A DNA stretch of 64,000 nucleotides from an uncultured Oscillospiraceae bacterium (GCA_934613505.1 CAKTTB010000011.1:8389-72388); one strand, 5' to 3'; numbered from the stretch's first letter, positions 24,157 to 32,775 are shown. Made by a program: numbers and translations. Notes: generated by a model not told the origin, from the sequence alone.

Positions 24157-24681
24157 ATGGCGGAAGCAGCAAAATGGTATGTCGTGCATACCTATTCCGG
24201 CTACGAAAACACCGTCAAGGCCACCATCGAGAAAACCATTGAGACCCGTCATCTCGAGGATCTGATCCACATCGTCTCCATCCCGATGGAGACCGTGACC
24301 GAGATCACCGACAACGGGCCGAAAACGTACGACCGCAAGGTATTTCCGGGCTACGTTCTCATCAAGATGATCATGTCCGACGAGGCATGGTACATCATCA
24401 AGAATGTCCGCGGCGTGACGGGCTTTGTCGGCTCCGGCACGAAGCCCACTCCCCTCACTGAGGAGGAAGTGCAGCAGCTGGGCATCGAAAAGCATGAGAT
24501 CGTGGTCGCGTACTCTGAAGGCGACAGCGTCCGCATCAACGACGGCCCGCTGACCTCCTTCATCGGAACGGTCGATCAGATCGACATCGACAAGAACAAG
24601 GTCCGCGTCATCGTCTCCATGTTCGGACGTGAGACGCCGGTCGAGCTTGAACTTGATCAGGTCGAACTGGTCACCGACTAA
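24157..24681 (+). CDS. nusG: Transcription termination/antitermination protein NusG
   Basis: A 174-residue NusG with the NGN domain beginning KWYVVHTYSGYENTV, FPGYVLIKM and WYIIKNVRGVTGFVG, and a C-terminal KOW domain with VRINDGPLTSFIGTV and VSMFGRETPVEL. It binds RNA polymerase and couples transcription with translation or pausing. It sits three bases after secE. Confidence 0.97.
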   Translation: MAEAAKWYVVHTYSGYENTVKATIEKTIETRHLEDLIHIVSIPMETVTEITDNGPKTYDRKVFPGYVLIKMIMSDEAWYIIKNVRGVTGFVGSGTKPTPLTEEEVQQLGIEKHEIVVAYSEGDSVRINDGPLTSFIGTVDQIDIDKNKVRVIVSMFGRETPVELELDQVELVTD

Positions 24682-24701
24682 CCCCGCAGCAAGAGCGGAA
24701 C

Positions 24702-24752
24702 GTGGGAGGGGCTTGACCCCCGCCAAATATACGCGCGTGCGCGTATCACCAC
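24702..24752 (+). promoter_or_regulatory. Putative L1-binding leader before rplK
   Basis: GTGGGAGGGG at 24702 and ATCACCAC at 24745-24752 bracket two hairpins, one of them a perfect ATACGCGCGTGCGCGTAT palindrome. The GTGGGA / CCAC bracket recurs before rplA, so the two together look like autoregulatory L1 sites in mRNA. Confidence 0.5.
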
Positions 24753-24774
24753 ATTTATTCAGGAGGTGCTTATC

Positions 24775-25200
24775 ATGGCACAGAAAGTAACAGGTTATAT
24801 CAAGCTGCAGATCCCGGCTGCAAAGGCAACCGCATCGCCCCCTGTCGGCCCGGCTCTCGGCCAGCACGGCGTCAACATTTCCCAGTTCATCAAGGAATTC
24901 AACGAGCGTACCAAGGATCAGGCTGGTTTCAAGATCCCGGTCGTTATCACGGTTTACGCTGACCGCTCCTTCTCCTTCATCACCAAGACTCCCCCGACCC
25001 CGACCCTCATTCTAAAGGCTCTGGGCATCGAAAAGGGTTCCGGCGTGCCTAACAAGGACAAGGTCGCTACCATCACCAAGGCACAGGTCAAGGAAATCGC
25101 CGAGCGCAAAATGCCCGACCTGACCGCCAACACCATCGAAGCCGCCATGAGCCAGATCGCAGGTACCTGCCGCAGCATGGGCATCGTGGTCGTTGACTGA
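24775..25200 (+). CDS. rplK: 50S ribosomal protein L11
   Basis: A 141-residue L11: [20 protein letters not shown] at the N-terminus, [19 protein letters not shown], and [19 protein letters not shown]. It forms the GTPase-associated centre with rRNA and the L10/L12 stalk. The ATG at 24775 has AGGAGG upstream; the three-residue longer frame is not preferred. Confidence 0.98.
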   Translation: MAQKVTGYIKLQIPAAKATASPPVGPALGQHGVNISQFIKEFNERTKDQAGFKIPVVITVYADRSFSFITKTPPTPTLILKALGIEKGSGVPNKDKVATITKAQVKEIAERKMPDLTANTIEAAMSQIAGTCRSMGIVVVD

Positions 25201-25261
25201 AGACCGACCGTATAACAGCTTGACCGAGGTATATCGGCAACAGGCCGAGCCTCATAAATAC

Positions 25262-25288
25262 GTGGGAGGAATCATTCCGAATCACCAC
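25262..25288 (+). promoter_or_regulatory. Putative L1-binding leader before rplA
   Basis: GTGGGAGG, a short GGAATCATTCC hairpin, then ATCACCAC, only 11 bp before the rplA ribosome-binding site. It is a minimal copy of the element at 24702-24752. Confidence 0.5.
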
Positions 25289-25304
25289 TAAGGAGGAAAT
25301 TACA

Positions 25305-25994
25305 TTGTTCAGAGGTAAAAAATATAAGGACAACGCGAAACTGATCGACCGCGCTACGCAGTACGAAGTTCCCGCTGCCATGGATCTTGTTGTAAAGACC
25401 GCTTCCGCCAAGTTCGATGAGACTGTTGAAGTCCACATCAAGCTCGGCGTCGACTCCCGTCACGCTGACCAGCAGGTCCGCGGCGCCATCGTTCTCCCGA
25501 ACGGCACCGGCAAGACCCGCAAGGTCCTCGTTTTCGCCAAGGACGCCAAGCTCGACGAGGCCAAAGAGGCCGGCGCCGACTTCGCAGGCGGCATGGAACT
25601 GGTCGAGAAGATCCAGAAGGAAAACTGGTTCGACTTCGACGTCGTCGTCGCTACCCCGGATATGATGGGTGTCGTCGGCCGTCTTGGTAAGGTTCTCGGC
25701 CCGAAGGGCCTCATGCCCTCCCCCAAGGCCGGCACCGTGACCCCCAACGTCACTGCCGCCGTCAAGGAGATCAAAGCCGGTAAGATCGAGTATCGTCTCG
25801 ACAAGACCAACATCATCCACTGCCCCATCGGCAAGGCTTCCTTCGGTCCCGAGAAGCTCGCTGAGAACTTCAACGCTCTCATGGGCGCCGTCATCAAGGC
25901 AAAGCCGGCCGCTGCAAAGGGCCAGTATATCAGAAGCTGCACCGTCGCCAGCACCATGGGCCCCGGCATCAAGGTCGCTACCGCAAAGATCTGA
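25305..25994 (+). CDS. rplA: 50S ribosomal protein L1 (TTG start)
   Basis: A 229-residue L1 with the signature [19 protein letters not shown] and family C-terminus [13 protein letters not shown]. It binds the L1 stalk of 23S rRNA and, in many bacteria, its own mRNA. The start codon is TTG, eight bases after AAGGAGG; the next ATG would remove conserved N-terminal residues. The weak start and the upstream GTGG...CCAC element fit tight control of L1 output. Confidence 0.96.
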   Translation: MFRGKKYKDNAKLIDRATQYEVPAAMDLVVKTASAKFDETVEVHIKLGVDSRHADQQVRGAIVLPNGTGKTRKVLVFAKDAKLDEAKEAGADFAGGMELVEKIQKENWFDFDVVVATPDMMGVVGRLGKVLGPKGLMPSPKAGTVTPNVTAAVKEIKAGKIEYRLDKTNIIHCPIGKASFGPEKLAENFNALMGAVIKAKPAAAKGQYIRSCTVASTMGPGIKVATAKI

Positions 25995-26002
25995 AAAAGG
26001 TC

Positions 26003-26030
26003 TTGACATTCGCGCAGATTCTGCTATAAT
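26003..26030 (+). promoter_or_regulatory. Promoter of rplJ-rplL
   Basis: TTGACA (26003-26008), 16 bp, TATAAT (26025-26030): near-perfect consensus, expected for highly expressed ribosomal genes. Confidence 0.85.
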
Positions 26031-26035
26031 AGACA

Positions 26036-26156
26036 AGCTGCCAAAGACAGCAGGAGGCCTTGTGCCGTAAAGGAGTCATCCTTCCTGCCGAGGTTTCGCA
26101 CAAATGGTAACATTTTTGTGTCCTCACGTCTTTGGCGTGAGGACATTTTATTTTCA
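26036..26156 (+). ncRNA. L10 ribosomal protein leader (rplJ leader) with attenuator
   Basis: The leader contains GACAGCAGGAGGCC near 26047 and TCCTTCCTGCCGAGG near 26080, which pair as in the L10(L12)4-binding leader of Firmicutes, and ends with a GTCCTCACG / CGTGAGGAC hairpin (26119-26143) followed by ATTTTATTTT, an intrinsic terminator. By family knowledge, excess L10-L12 binds the leader and lowers expression of rplJ-rplL. The exact ends are approximate. Confidence 0.8.
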
Positions 26157-26168
26157 GAGGTGACATTC

Positions 26169-26699
26169 ATGCCCAACGCAAAGGTACTTGAAAGCAAGAA
26201 AACCGTCGTTGATGCTCTGTCTGACAAGATCCAGAACGCTACCGCTGCTGTATTTGTTGACTACAAGGGCATCACCGTCGCGCAGGATACCGAGCTTCGC
26301 AATCAGTTCCGTGCTGCGGGAGTCGAGTACTCTGTCGTCAAGAACACCCTGACCCGGTTTGCCGCCAACAAGGCCGGCTACACCGAGTTCGACGAGGTTC
26401 TCAACGGCACGACGTCCATGGCTTCCACCGCCGACGATCCCATTGCTCCGGCTCGCGTGATCTGTGAGTTCGCAAAGAAAAACAAGAACGTCGTCAAGAT
26501 CAAGGGCGGCATGGTTGAAGGTAAGGTTCTGTCTGTTGACGAACTCATGTCCTTCGGCGAACTGCCCTCCAAGAACGCACTCGTTGCACAGGTTCTCGGC
26601 ACGTTCCTCGCCCCGATCTCCTCTCTGGCAGTTGTTCTGAACCAGATCCTCGAGCAGAAGGGCGGCGCCCCCGCGGAAGAAGCTCCCGCAGAGGCTTGA
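26169..26699 (+). CDS. rplJ: 50S ribosomal protein L10
   Basis: A 176-residue L10 (MPNAKVLESKKTVVDALSDK; AAVFVDYKGITVAQDTELRN; EYSVVKNTLTRFA). The C-terminal helix that binds L12 dimers ends in an acidic, Ala-rich tail. The start at 26169 follows AGAGGTG; the upstream frame is only the leader. Confidence 0.97.
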   Translation: MPNAKVLESKKTVVDALSDKIQNATAAVFVDYKGITVAQDTELRNQFRAAGVEYSVVKNTLTRFAANKAGYTEFDEVLNGTTSMASTADDPIAPARVICEFAKKNKNVVKIKGGMVEGKVLSVDELMSFGELPSKNALVAQVLGTFLAPISSLAVVLNQILEQKGGAPAEEAPAEA

Positions 26700-26751
26700 T
26701 CCATTCAAAATCTATAAATTCGACTGATACAATTTACTGGAGGTAACTATA

Positions 26752-27126
26752 ATGGCATCCGAAAAGATTACTGCTATGATCGAAGAAGTTAAGACTCTGA
26801 CCGTTCTTGAGCTGGCTGAGCTGGTTCACGCTCTGGAAGAGGAGTTCGGCGTTTCCGCCGCTGCCGCTGCTGTTGCTGCTCCCGCTGCCGGCGCTGCTGC
26901 TGCTGAGGAAGAGAAGACCGAGTTCGACGTCGTTCTGAAGGCCGCTGGCGCCAACAAGATCGCTGTCATCAAGGTTGTCCGCGCTCTGACTGGTCTGGGC
27001 CTGAAGGAAGCTAAGGAACTCGTTGACGGCGCTCCGAAGAACCTCAAGGAAGGCGTCTCCAAGGACGAAGCCGAGAAGATCGCTGCCGAACTCAAGGAAG
27101 CTGGCGCAGAGGTCGAGATCAAGTAA
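26752..27126 (+). CDS. rplL: 50S ribosomal protein L7/L12
   Basis: A 124-residue L7/L12 with an N-terminal dimerisation domain, an Ala-rich hinge (about 34-52) and the C-terminal domain with [19 protein letters not shown] and [15 protein letters not shown]. It recruits translation factors. TGGAGG precedes the start. A strong terminator follows. Confidence 0.98.
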   Translation: MASEKITAMIEEVKTLTVLELAELVHALEEEFGVSAAAAAVAAPAAGAAAAEEEKTEFDVVLKAAGANKIAVIKVVRALTGLGLKEAKELVDGAPKNLKEGVSKDEAEKIAAELKEAGAEVEIK

Positions 27127-27145
27127 GATCTCTTACTGTAAGCTC

Positions 27146-27180
27146 AAAACACGCTGCACATCCGTGCAGCGTGTTTTTTT
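27146..27180 (+). terminator. Terminator of the ribosomal protein operon
   Basis: AAAACACGCTGCAC / GTGCAGCGTGTTTTTTT with loop ATCC. Confidence 0.9.
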
Positions 27181-27229
27181 GCATAATTTCCCTCTGCAAA
27201 TGAGCCGTTCCGTATGCATTGCCCGCGTG

Positions 27230-29038
27230 TCAGAACAGCCAATTGATCAGCAGACACAGCAATACGCCGATGGCGGTCGGAATGGCAGCGGACAGGAGCG
27301 TCCAGCCGAGACTTCCGGTTTCGCGGCGGATGGAAAGGAGCGTCGTGCTGCAGGGCCAGTGAAAAACACAGAAAACGAGGCAGCAGGCGGCCGTCCTGGC
27401 CGTGACACCGCAGGCGGTGAGCTGTACGGCCGCCGCGAGTCCCTGCTGGCCGCCGAGGGCGTCCTGCCCGGTCAGCTGCATCAGAATGACGGGGATCGCC
27501 AGCTCGTTGGCCGGCAGGGCAAACAGAAAGCCCACAAGAATGCTCCCGCTCATGCCGAGCGCCTGCCCTGCCCCGTCCAGCGCGCGGGCCAGCTGCTCCA
27601 GAAGCGTCCCGCCGTCCGTCCGGAGCGTACCAAGTCCCCAGAGAAGCAGCCCCGCCGGAGCCGCGACGGCTGCCGCGCGGGCGAGAATATGGAGCGTCTT
27701 ATCAAGCAGAGCGTCCGTCAGGATCTTTTTCATGCGCGGCCGCCGGTACGGCGGAAGCTCCAATATAAACGGCGCGGGGTCCCGCTTGTGCAGAATGCGG
27801 CTGAGAATGGCCGAGACCGCAAACGTGCTGCCCACGCCAAGGCCGACCGCCGCCGTCAGAAGCAGCGCCTGCAGAAGGGCCGATTCCCGCCGCAAAAGCA
27901 CCGCGCCCATCGCAAGGAGCATCGGAAAGCGGCCGTTGCAGGGCATGAGACTGTTTGTGCAGGCCGCGATGCATTTTTCCTCTCGCGTCGGCAGGATGCG
28001 GCAGCCGGTCACGCCGACGGCGTTGCAGCCAAGCCCCATACACATCGTGAGCGCCTGCCGGCCGGAGGTACCGCAGCGCTCGAACGCGTGGTCGGTCAGG
28101 AAGGCCGCGCGGGGCAGATAGCCCGCGTCCTCCAGCAGGGAAAAGAGGAAAAAAAAGATCGCAGCCGGCGGCAGCATGACGGCCGCGACACGCGCCGTGG
28201 TCGCATAGACGCCGTTCAGGATGGCCTCTGCCAACAGCGGCGGCCACGATGCGCAGGCGCGCAGAAGCACGCTCTGCAACCGGTCAAAGCCCAGCTGCAG
28301 CCAGTCGGAGACGGTGTTGCTGCCGATCAGCGTCAGCCAGAACAGGCCAAACAGCAAAGCCGCAAAGAGAAGCGGGCCGCTGTATTTCCCCGTCAGGACG
28401 GCGTCCAGCCCTGCGCTGCGCGTCGTCTGCGCGCTGCCGGAGACGATCTGCGCAGCAAGCCGGCGCGCGTATACGACCGCAGCCGCAGGCGTCAGCGCTT
28501 CCGGTATGCGCGGACGGACGGTCACGAAGCCGTCTGTCACGTCGCGGATGCACTGCCGCAGACGGCGCATATCCTCCGGGTCTCCGGCGCAGGTGCCGAC
28601 GACCGGTACGCCGAGCAGCGCCTGCAGGGCGCGCAGATCCAGCCGGAGGCCGTGCGCAGCCGCTTCGTCCATCAGATTGACGCAGACGATCACGCGGGCG
28701 CAGCGCTGCATCAGCTGCAGCGCCAGCGCGAGACTGCGCGCGAGGCATGTCGCGTCGCAGACTGCAACGATGCAGGCGTCGGTGTGCGCGCGCAGATAGT
28801 CCGCGGCGATATGTTCCTCCTCCGAGCCGGTGCGCAGGGAATATGCGCCCGGCAGGTCTGTCACGGCGTAGCGCTGCGCGGCATAGAAATATTCACCCTG
28901 CGCCACAGCGACCGTCTTTCCGGGCCAGTTGCCGGTGTGCTGGTGCAGGCCCGTGAGGGCGTTGAAAATGCTGCTCTTGCCGACGTTCGGGTTCCCGGCC
29001 AGCGCAACGGCACGCGGCGGCAGCTCCTGCCGGGTCAC
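27230..29038 (-). CDS. feoB: Ferrous iron transport protein B (GTG start)
   Basis: FeoB imports Fe2+ across the membrane. The 602-residue protein has an N-terminal G domain (G1 GNPNVGKSS, G3 DLPGAYSL, G4 NLMD) and membrane gates carrying family cysteines (MGLGCNAVGVTG and CTNSLMPCNGRFPML in the first, VFCVFHWPCSTTLL in the second). I chose the GTG at 29038, which overlaps the feoA stop (GTGA); longer frames read into feoA in another phase. No feoC follows. The protein is somewhat shorter than the E. coli type, as in other Firmicutes. Confidence 0.95.
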   Translation of the reverse strand: MTRQELPPRAVALAGNPNVGKSSIFNALTGLHQHTGNWPGKTVAVAQGEYFYAAQRYAVTDLPGAYSLRTGSEEEHIAADYLRAHTDACIVAVCDATCLARSLALALQLMQRCARVIVCVNLMDEAAAHGLRLDLRALQALLGVPVVGTCAGDPEDMRRLRQCIRDVTDGFVTVRPRIPEALTPAAAVVYARRLAAQIVSGSAQTTRSAGLDAVLTGKYSGPLLFAALLFGLFWLTLIGSNTVSDWLQLGFDRLQSVLLRACASWPPLLAEAILNGVYATTARVAAVMLPPAAIFFFLFSLLEDAGYLPRAAFLTDHAFERCGTSGRQALTMCMGLGCNAVGVTGCRILPTREEKCIAACTNSLMPCNGRFPMLLAMGAVLLRRESALLQALLLTAAVGLGVGSTFAVSAILSRILHKRDPAPFILELPPYRRPRMKKILTDALLDKTLHILARAAAVAAPAGLLLWGLGTLRTDGGTLLEQLARALDGAGQALGMSGSILVGFLFALPANELAIPVILMQLTGQDALGGQQGLAAAVQLTACGVTARTAACCLVFCVFHWPCSTTLLSIRRETGSLGWTLLSAAIPTAIGVLLCLLINWLF

Positions 29039-29277
29039 TGGACGGCCTCCGTCACGATCTGCGCCGCATCTTTCCGCCGCAGCGCAAAGACGGCACCGCC
29101 GATCGCATACGCCGCAGGTGTCCCGCACGGCGCGGCGTACAGGCACCGGATCTGCGTCCCGGGCAGCAGCCCCAGCTCCTCCAGCCGCGCCCGCTGCGTC
29201 GCGGGAAGCTCAATTTCGCGCAGAACACAGCTCTGTCCCGGCATTACCGTATCCAATCTCATCCGCCGCACTTCCAT
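29035..29277 (-). CDS. feoA: Ferrous iron transport protein A
   Basis: An 80-residue SH3-like FeoA domain: MPGQSCVLREIELPATQRARLEELGLLPGTQIRCLYAAP... with the family LEELGLLPGT centre. It helps FeoB from the cytoplasm. The ATG at 29277 has GGGGAG upstream. An alternative Met is six codons in. It overlaps feoB by four bases. No clear Fur site is visible in the short upstream region. Confidence 0.9.
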   Translation of the reverse strand: MEVRRMRLDTVMPGQSCVLREIELPATQRARLEELGLLPGTQIRCLYAAPCGTPAAYAIGGAVFALRRKDAAQIVTEAVQ

Positions 29278-29349
29278 GGGTGCACTCCCCTTTCCTTGGT
29301 ACAGGATATACACAAATGCGCGGTTTCGTGACAACCGGGCAGCGCGGCA

Positions 29350-29378
29350 TTGCATGGAAGCGGCTGGTATGGTATACT
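29350..29378 (+). promoter_or_regulatory. Promoter of the GNAT operon
   Basis: TTGCAT (29350-29355), 17 bp, TATACT (29373-29378). Confidence 0.7.
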
Positions 29379-29435
29379 GAATTTGTATCTGGCCAAATGC
29401 GGCCATGTAACTTCTGAAAGAAAGGGTGATTGATT

Positions 29436-29474
29436 ATGAAGATGGATCGTGTATGGAGGGTTCACGCTTCCTAA
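29436..29474 (+). CDS. 12-codon upstream ORF (possible leader peptide)
   Basis: Downstream of the promoter, a short frame encodes MKMDRVWRVHAS, with AAAGGGTG eight bases before the ATG. Its end overlaps a hairpin (GGAGGGTT at 29455-29462 with AACCCTCC at 29473-29480) that lies 25 bases before the acetyltransferase start. Translation of the leader would disrupt that hairpin. Whether it is translated cannot be told from sequence. Confidence 0.35.
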   Translation: MKMDRVWRVHAS

Positions 29475-29504
29475 CCCTCCGAAATCATGTTTGGAGGAAA
29501 CAGA

Positions 29505-30410
29505 ATGCAATATCAAATCATCATCCGCGAGGCTGTCACAGAGGCAGACGTCGAAGCCTTCTGGGCGCAGCTGTATACCTATTACAGGCGGGACATCCTG
29601 CCCGACCCGGAGGACGAGGCACGGGCGCATTTTCTCGGCGGCGAATACCGCTCGCACATGCAGGCCGTCCACGACCGGCCGCAGGACCGGTGCCGGTACC
29701 TGTTTTTTGTGCGGGACGGCGCGGATATCGGCTTTGCCTTGCCGGTAATCTTCACGTCGGAGGACGGCAAGTGCTTTCTCACGGACTTCTGTGTCTTTCC
29801 TGAATTTCGCGGCGGCGGCACGGGAACACAGTGCGCGCAGGCGCTTCTGCAGTGGGCGAAGGCGCGCGGCTCACAGTATGCCGAGCTGAATTACGGCAGC
29901 GATGCGCGCCGGGAACGGTTCTGGGCGCGCGTCGGCTTCATCCCGAACGGCATGGACGAATGGGGCGAGCCGCTGATGCTCCTGCCGCCGGAAGCTCCGC
30001 TCCCCATCACCGCCGAACGCCTGTCGGACCCGGAGGACTGGCAGCTGCGGCGGTTGGAAAGCGGCTTCCGTCAGGCAATCGGCGCGCCGCGCATGACCAA
30101 AGCACAGCAGGCGCGGCTCTCGCAGGCCGTCCGGGACGGGCGGCTCACCATTTTTTTCGCAAAGCGCGGCTATCGCGCCGTCGGGATGTGCAGCGCCGCG
30201 CGCTGCTTCTCGACCTCCGGCTGTGAGGACATCGGTATCCTTGACGATCTTTACGTCGAACCGGCGTTCCGCAATCAGGGTATTGCCCGGGTGCTGGTGC
30301 GGGCTGCACAGGACTGGGCCGCGGCGCAGGGACTGTCCAGCCTGCGCGTCTGCGGTGCGCCGCTTTCGTATCTGTCCGCTGCGCCTGTGCAGAAAAAAGC
30401 CGAAGCTTGA
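29505..30410 (+). CDS. Tandem-GNAT acetyltransferase
   Basis: A 301-residue protein with two GNAT folds. The first (about 1-150) has LTDFCVFPEFRGGGTGTQCAQALLQWAKARGS, a CoA-binding R/GxGxG/A motif in the form RGGGTGT; the second (about 155-300) has ILDDLYVEPAFRNQGIARVLVRAAQDWA with RNQGIA. A two-domain GNAT may have one catalytic and one structural half. The substrate is unknown. It starts after TTGGAGG and lies 14 bases before a second acetyltransferase. Confidence 0.8.
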   Translation: MQYQIIIREAVTEADVEAFWAQLYTYYRRDILPDPEDEARAHFLGGEYRSHMQAVHDRPQDRCRYLFFVRDGADIGFALPVIFTSEDGKCFLTDFCVFPEFRGGGTGTQCAQALLQWAKARGSQYAELNYGSDARRERFWARVGFIPNGMDEWGEPLMLLPPEAPLPITAERLSDPEDWQLRRLESGFRQAIGAPRMTKAQQARLSQAVRDGRLTIFFAKRGYRAVGMCSAARCFSTSGCEDIGILDDLYVEPAFRNQGIARVLVRAAQDWAAAQGLSSLRVCGAPLSYLSAAPVQKKAEA

Positions 30411-30424
30411 GGAGGGAGACTGTG

Positions 30425-30904
30425 ATGATACACTTCGAAGAGATCACAAACGCGAATATCTGGAAGGTCTGCATGCTGGAGCCGTTTGACGAGCAGAAGG
30501 ACTTCGTGGCAGAAAATATACAGAGCCTCGCCGAGGCCTATGCGACGAGAAACGAGGGCAATAACGCGCTTCCGCTGGCGGTCTATCGGGATGAGGACCT
30601 GATCGGCTTCGTTATGATCGGCAAGGGGACCGTGGGCAATGAAGACGAAAGCACACTGATCAAGGAGAATTACTCTCTCTGGCGGCTGATGCTCGACAAA
30701 AAATATCAGGGGCAGGGACTTGGAAAGCAGACCCTGGACGCCGCCATGGCGCTGATCCGGACGTTCCCTTTCGGCGAGGCAAAAAAGGTCTGGCTCTCTT
30801 ACGAGCCTGAAAATACGCACGCCAGAGACATTTACAGGAAATACGGCTTTGCAGAAAACGGAGAGATGTGCGGCAACGAGTTCGTAGCCGTGTATGAGCT
30901 GTAA
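30425..30904 (+). CDS. GNAT-family N-acetyltransferase (polyamine-acetyltransferase-like)
   Basis: A 159-residue single GNAT domain with SLWRLMLDKKYQGQGLGKQTL (QGQGLG acetyl-CoA loop), VWLSYEPENTHARDIYRKYGF and an end like diamine/spermidine acetyltransferases (BltD type). Start after GGAGGGAG. It is probably co-transcribed with the tandem-GNAT gene. The exact amine substrate is not certain. Confidence 0.8.
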   Translation: MIHFEEITNANIWKVCMLEPFDEQKDFVAENIQSLAEAYATRNEGNNALPLAVYRDEDLIGFVMIGKGTVGNEDESTLIKENYSLWRLMLDKKYQGQGLGKQTLDAAMALIRTFPFGEAKKVWLSYEPENTHARDIYRKYGFAENGEMCGNEFVAVYEL

Positions 30905-30931
30905 GGCCCGCATCCCACGGCACGCTTTTTT

Positions 30932-30963
30932 CCTGTCTTTTCTCTTACGAGAAAAAAGGCAGG
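30932..30963. repeat. Hairpin related to the terminal hairpin of the 500-bp repeat
   Basis: CCTGTCTTTTCTC ... GAGAAAAAAGGCAGG, imperfect, followed by GCCGCCGAAG as after the hairpins at 4109-4140 and 59076-59107. Only this end of the repeat is present here. Confidence 0.5.
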
Positions 30964-31015
30964 GCCGCCGAAGACGCGTCAGGCCATCGGCGATCACAAT
31001 TCCATCAAACTGCGC

Positions 31016-31050
31016 AAAAAAGCTCGCTGCCGGATGGCAGCGAGCTTTTT
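31016..31050. terminator. Bidirectional terminator
   Basis: AAAAAGCTCGCTGCC / GGCAGCGAGCTTTTT, serving the convergent acetyltransferase and GGGtGRT genes. Confidence 0.88.
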
Positions 31051-31065
31051 GAATCTGAAAAATAC

Positions 31066-32064
31066 TTACTTCATAGCCTCTTCGACTGCGACTGCAACTG
31101 CGACGGTCGCGCCGACCATGGGGTTGTTGCCCATGCCGAGGAAGCCCATCATCTCGACGTGTGCCGGGACGGAGGAGGAGCCTGCGAACTGGGCGTCGGA
31201 GTGCATACGGCCCATGGTGTCGGTCATGCCGTAGGAAGCAGGGCCGGCAGCCATGTTGTCCGGGTGCAGGGTACGGCCCGTGCCGCCGCCGGAAGCGACG
31301 GAGAAGTACTTCTTGCCCATCTGGACGCATTCCTTCTTGTAGGTGCCGGCGACCGGATGCTGGAAGCGGGTCGGGTTGGTGGAGTTGCCGGTGATGGAGA
31401 CGTCGACGCCTTCCTTGTGCATGATGGCAACGCCCTCGCGGACATCGTCAGCGCCGTAGCAGCGGACGTTGGCGCGCTCGCCCTCGGAGTAGCGGATCTC
31501 GCGGACGATCTTCAGCTCGCCGGTGTAGTAGTCGAACTGGGTCTGGACATAGGTGAAGCCGTTGATACGGGAGATGATCTGGGCGGCGTCCTTGCCAAGG
31601 CCGTTCAGGATGACGCGCAGGGGCTTCTTACGAGCCTTGTTGGCGTTCTTGACGATGCCGATGGCGCCCTCAGCGGCTGCGAAGGACTCGTGGCCGGCGA
31701 GGAAGCAGAAGCACTCAGACTCCTCGGACAGGAGCATAGCGCCCAGGTTGCCATGGCCGAGGCCGACCTTGCGGTCGTCGGCGACGGAGCCATCGATGCA
31801 GAAGGCCTGCAGGCCCTCGCCGATGGCGGTAGCGGCTTCGGCAGCGGTCTTGACGCCCTTCTTCATGGCGATGGCTGCGCCGACGGTATAAGCCCAGCAT
31901 GCATTCTCAAAGCAGATGGGCTGGATGCCTTTGACGATCTCATACGGGTCAAAGCCCTTGGCCTGGCACATTTCGCGGCAGGCCTCGACGGACTCGATGC
32001 CGTACTGCTTGAGGACGCCGTTGATCTTGTCGATTCTTCTGTCGTAGTTTTCAAACAAAGCCAT
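31066..32064 (-). CDS. GGGtGRT-family protein
   Basis: A 332-residue protein with the name-giving motif GGGTGRTLHPDNM near residue 263, followed by SYGMTDTMGRMHSDAQFAGS. The N-terminal half begins MALFENYDRRIDKINGVLKQYG and contains conserved Cys residues (ACREMCQ, ICFENACWAY, CFCFLAG). The family occurs in anaerobes and lies next to a NifU-like scaffold gene, which is so here (18 bp upstream). The function is unknown; the cysteines and the partner suggest a role with an Fe-S cluster. GGAGGACACGAA precedes the start. Confidence 0.88.
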   Translation of the reverse strand: MALFENYDRRIDKINGVLKQYGIESVEACREMCQAKGFDPYEIVKGIQPICFENACWAYTVGAAIAMKKGVKTAAEAATAIGEGLQAFCIDGSVADDRKVGLGHGNLGAMLLSEESECFCFLAGHESFAAAEGAIGIVKNANKARKKPLRVILNGLGKDAAQIISRINGFTYVQTQFDYYTGELKIVREIRYSEGERANVRCYGADDVREGVAIMHKEGVDVSITGNSTNPTRFQHPVAGTYKKECVQMGKKYFSVASGGGTGRTLHPDNMAAGPASYGMTDTMGRMHSDAQFAGSSSVPAHVEMMGFLGMGNNPMVGATVAVAVAVEEAMK

Positions 32065-32082
32065 TTTCGTGTCCTCCTTCTC

Positions 32083-32775
32083 TTATTCCTGACGCGGGTC
32101 GATATACTTCGCCGCGGTGTCCCACTGGCCATAGTGGCCGGTCGCCTTCTTGATGGCCTCGGCAGGCTCGTCGCCCTTTTTGATGAAGTCCATCATCTTG
32201 CCGAAGTTGATGAACTCATAGCCGACGATCTCGTCGTCCTTGTTGAGAGCGATCTTGGAGCAGTAGCCCTCTGCCATTTCGAGGTAGCGCGGACCCTTTT
32301 CCTTGGTGGCGAACATGGTGCCGACCTGGCTTCTCAGACCCTTGCCGAGGTCTTCCAGAGAAGCGCCGACTGCAAGGCCGTCCTCGGAGAAGGCGGACTG
32401 GCTGCGGCCGTAGACGATCTGGAGGAACAGCTCGCGCATGGCGGTATTGATGGCGTCGCAGACGAGGTCGGTGTTGAGGGCCTCGAGGATGGTCTTGCCG
32501 ATGAGGATCTCGGAAGCCATAGCGGCGGAATGGGTCATGCCGGAGCAGCCGATGGTCTCGACCAGCGCCTCTTCGATGACGCCGTTCTTGATGTTCAGGC
32601 TCAGCTTACATGCGCCCTGCTGCGGTGCGCACCAGCCCACGCCGTGCGTAAAGCCGGAGATATCCTTGATTTCCTTTGCCTGCACCCACTTGCCCTCTTC
32701 GGGGATGGGAGCCGGGCCGTGATACGCGCCCTTGGCAACCGGGCACATATGCTTGACTTCTGCAGTATAGATCAT
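32083..32775 (-). CDS. Iron-sulfur cluster assembly scaffold-like protein (NifU_N/IscU-related)
   Basis: A 230-residue protein. The IscU-like core has three cysteines at plausible ligand places: MCPVAKGAYHG near the N-terminus, GWCAPQQGACKLSLNI, and TIGCSGMTHSAAMASE. A C-terminal part after about residue 130 (GRSQSAFSEDGLAVGASLEDLG) is not found in normal IscU. It is always paired with the GGGtGRT gene in my knowledge of the family, and has its own strong promoter (32833-32861). It may build or carry a cluster for its partner; this is inference. Confidence 0.8.
   Translation of the reverse strand: MIYTAEVKHMCPVAKGAYHGPAPIPEEGKWVQAKEIKDISGFTHGVGWCAPQQGACKLSLNIKNGVIEEALVETIGCSGMTHSAAMASEILIGKTILEALNTDLVCDAINTAMRELFLQIVYGRSQSAFSEDGLAVGASLEDLGKGLRSQVGTMFATKEKGPRYLEMAEGYCSKIALNKDDEIVGYEFINFGKMMDFIKKGDEPAEAIKKATGHYGQWDTAAKYIDPRQE

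Noticed and set aside
29278..29349. Fur box before feoA
   Set aside because: No sequence close to GATAATGATAATCATTATC is present in the short region.
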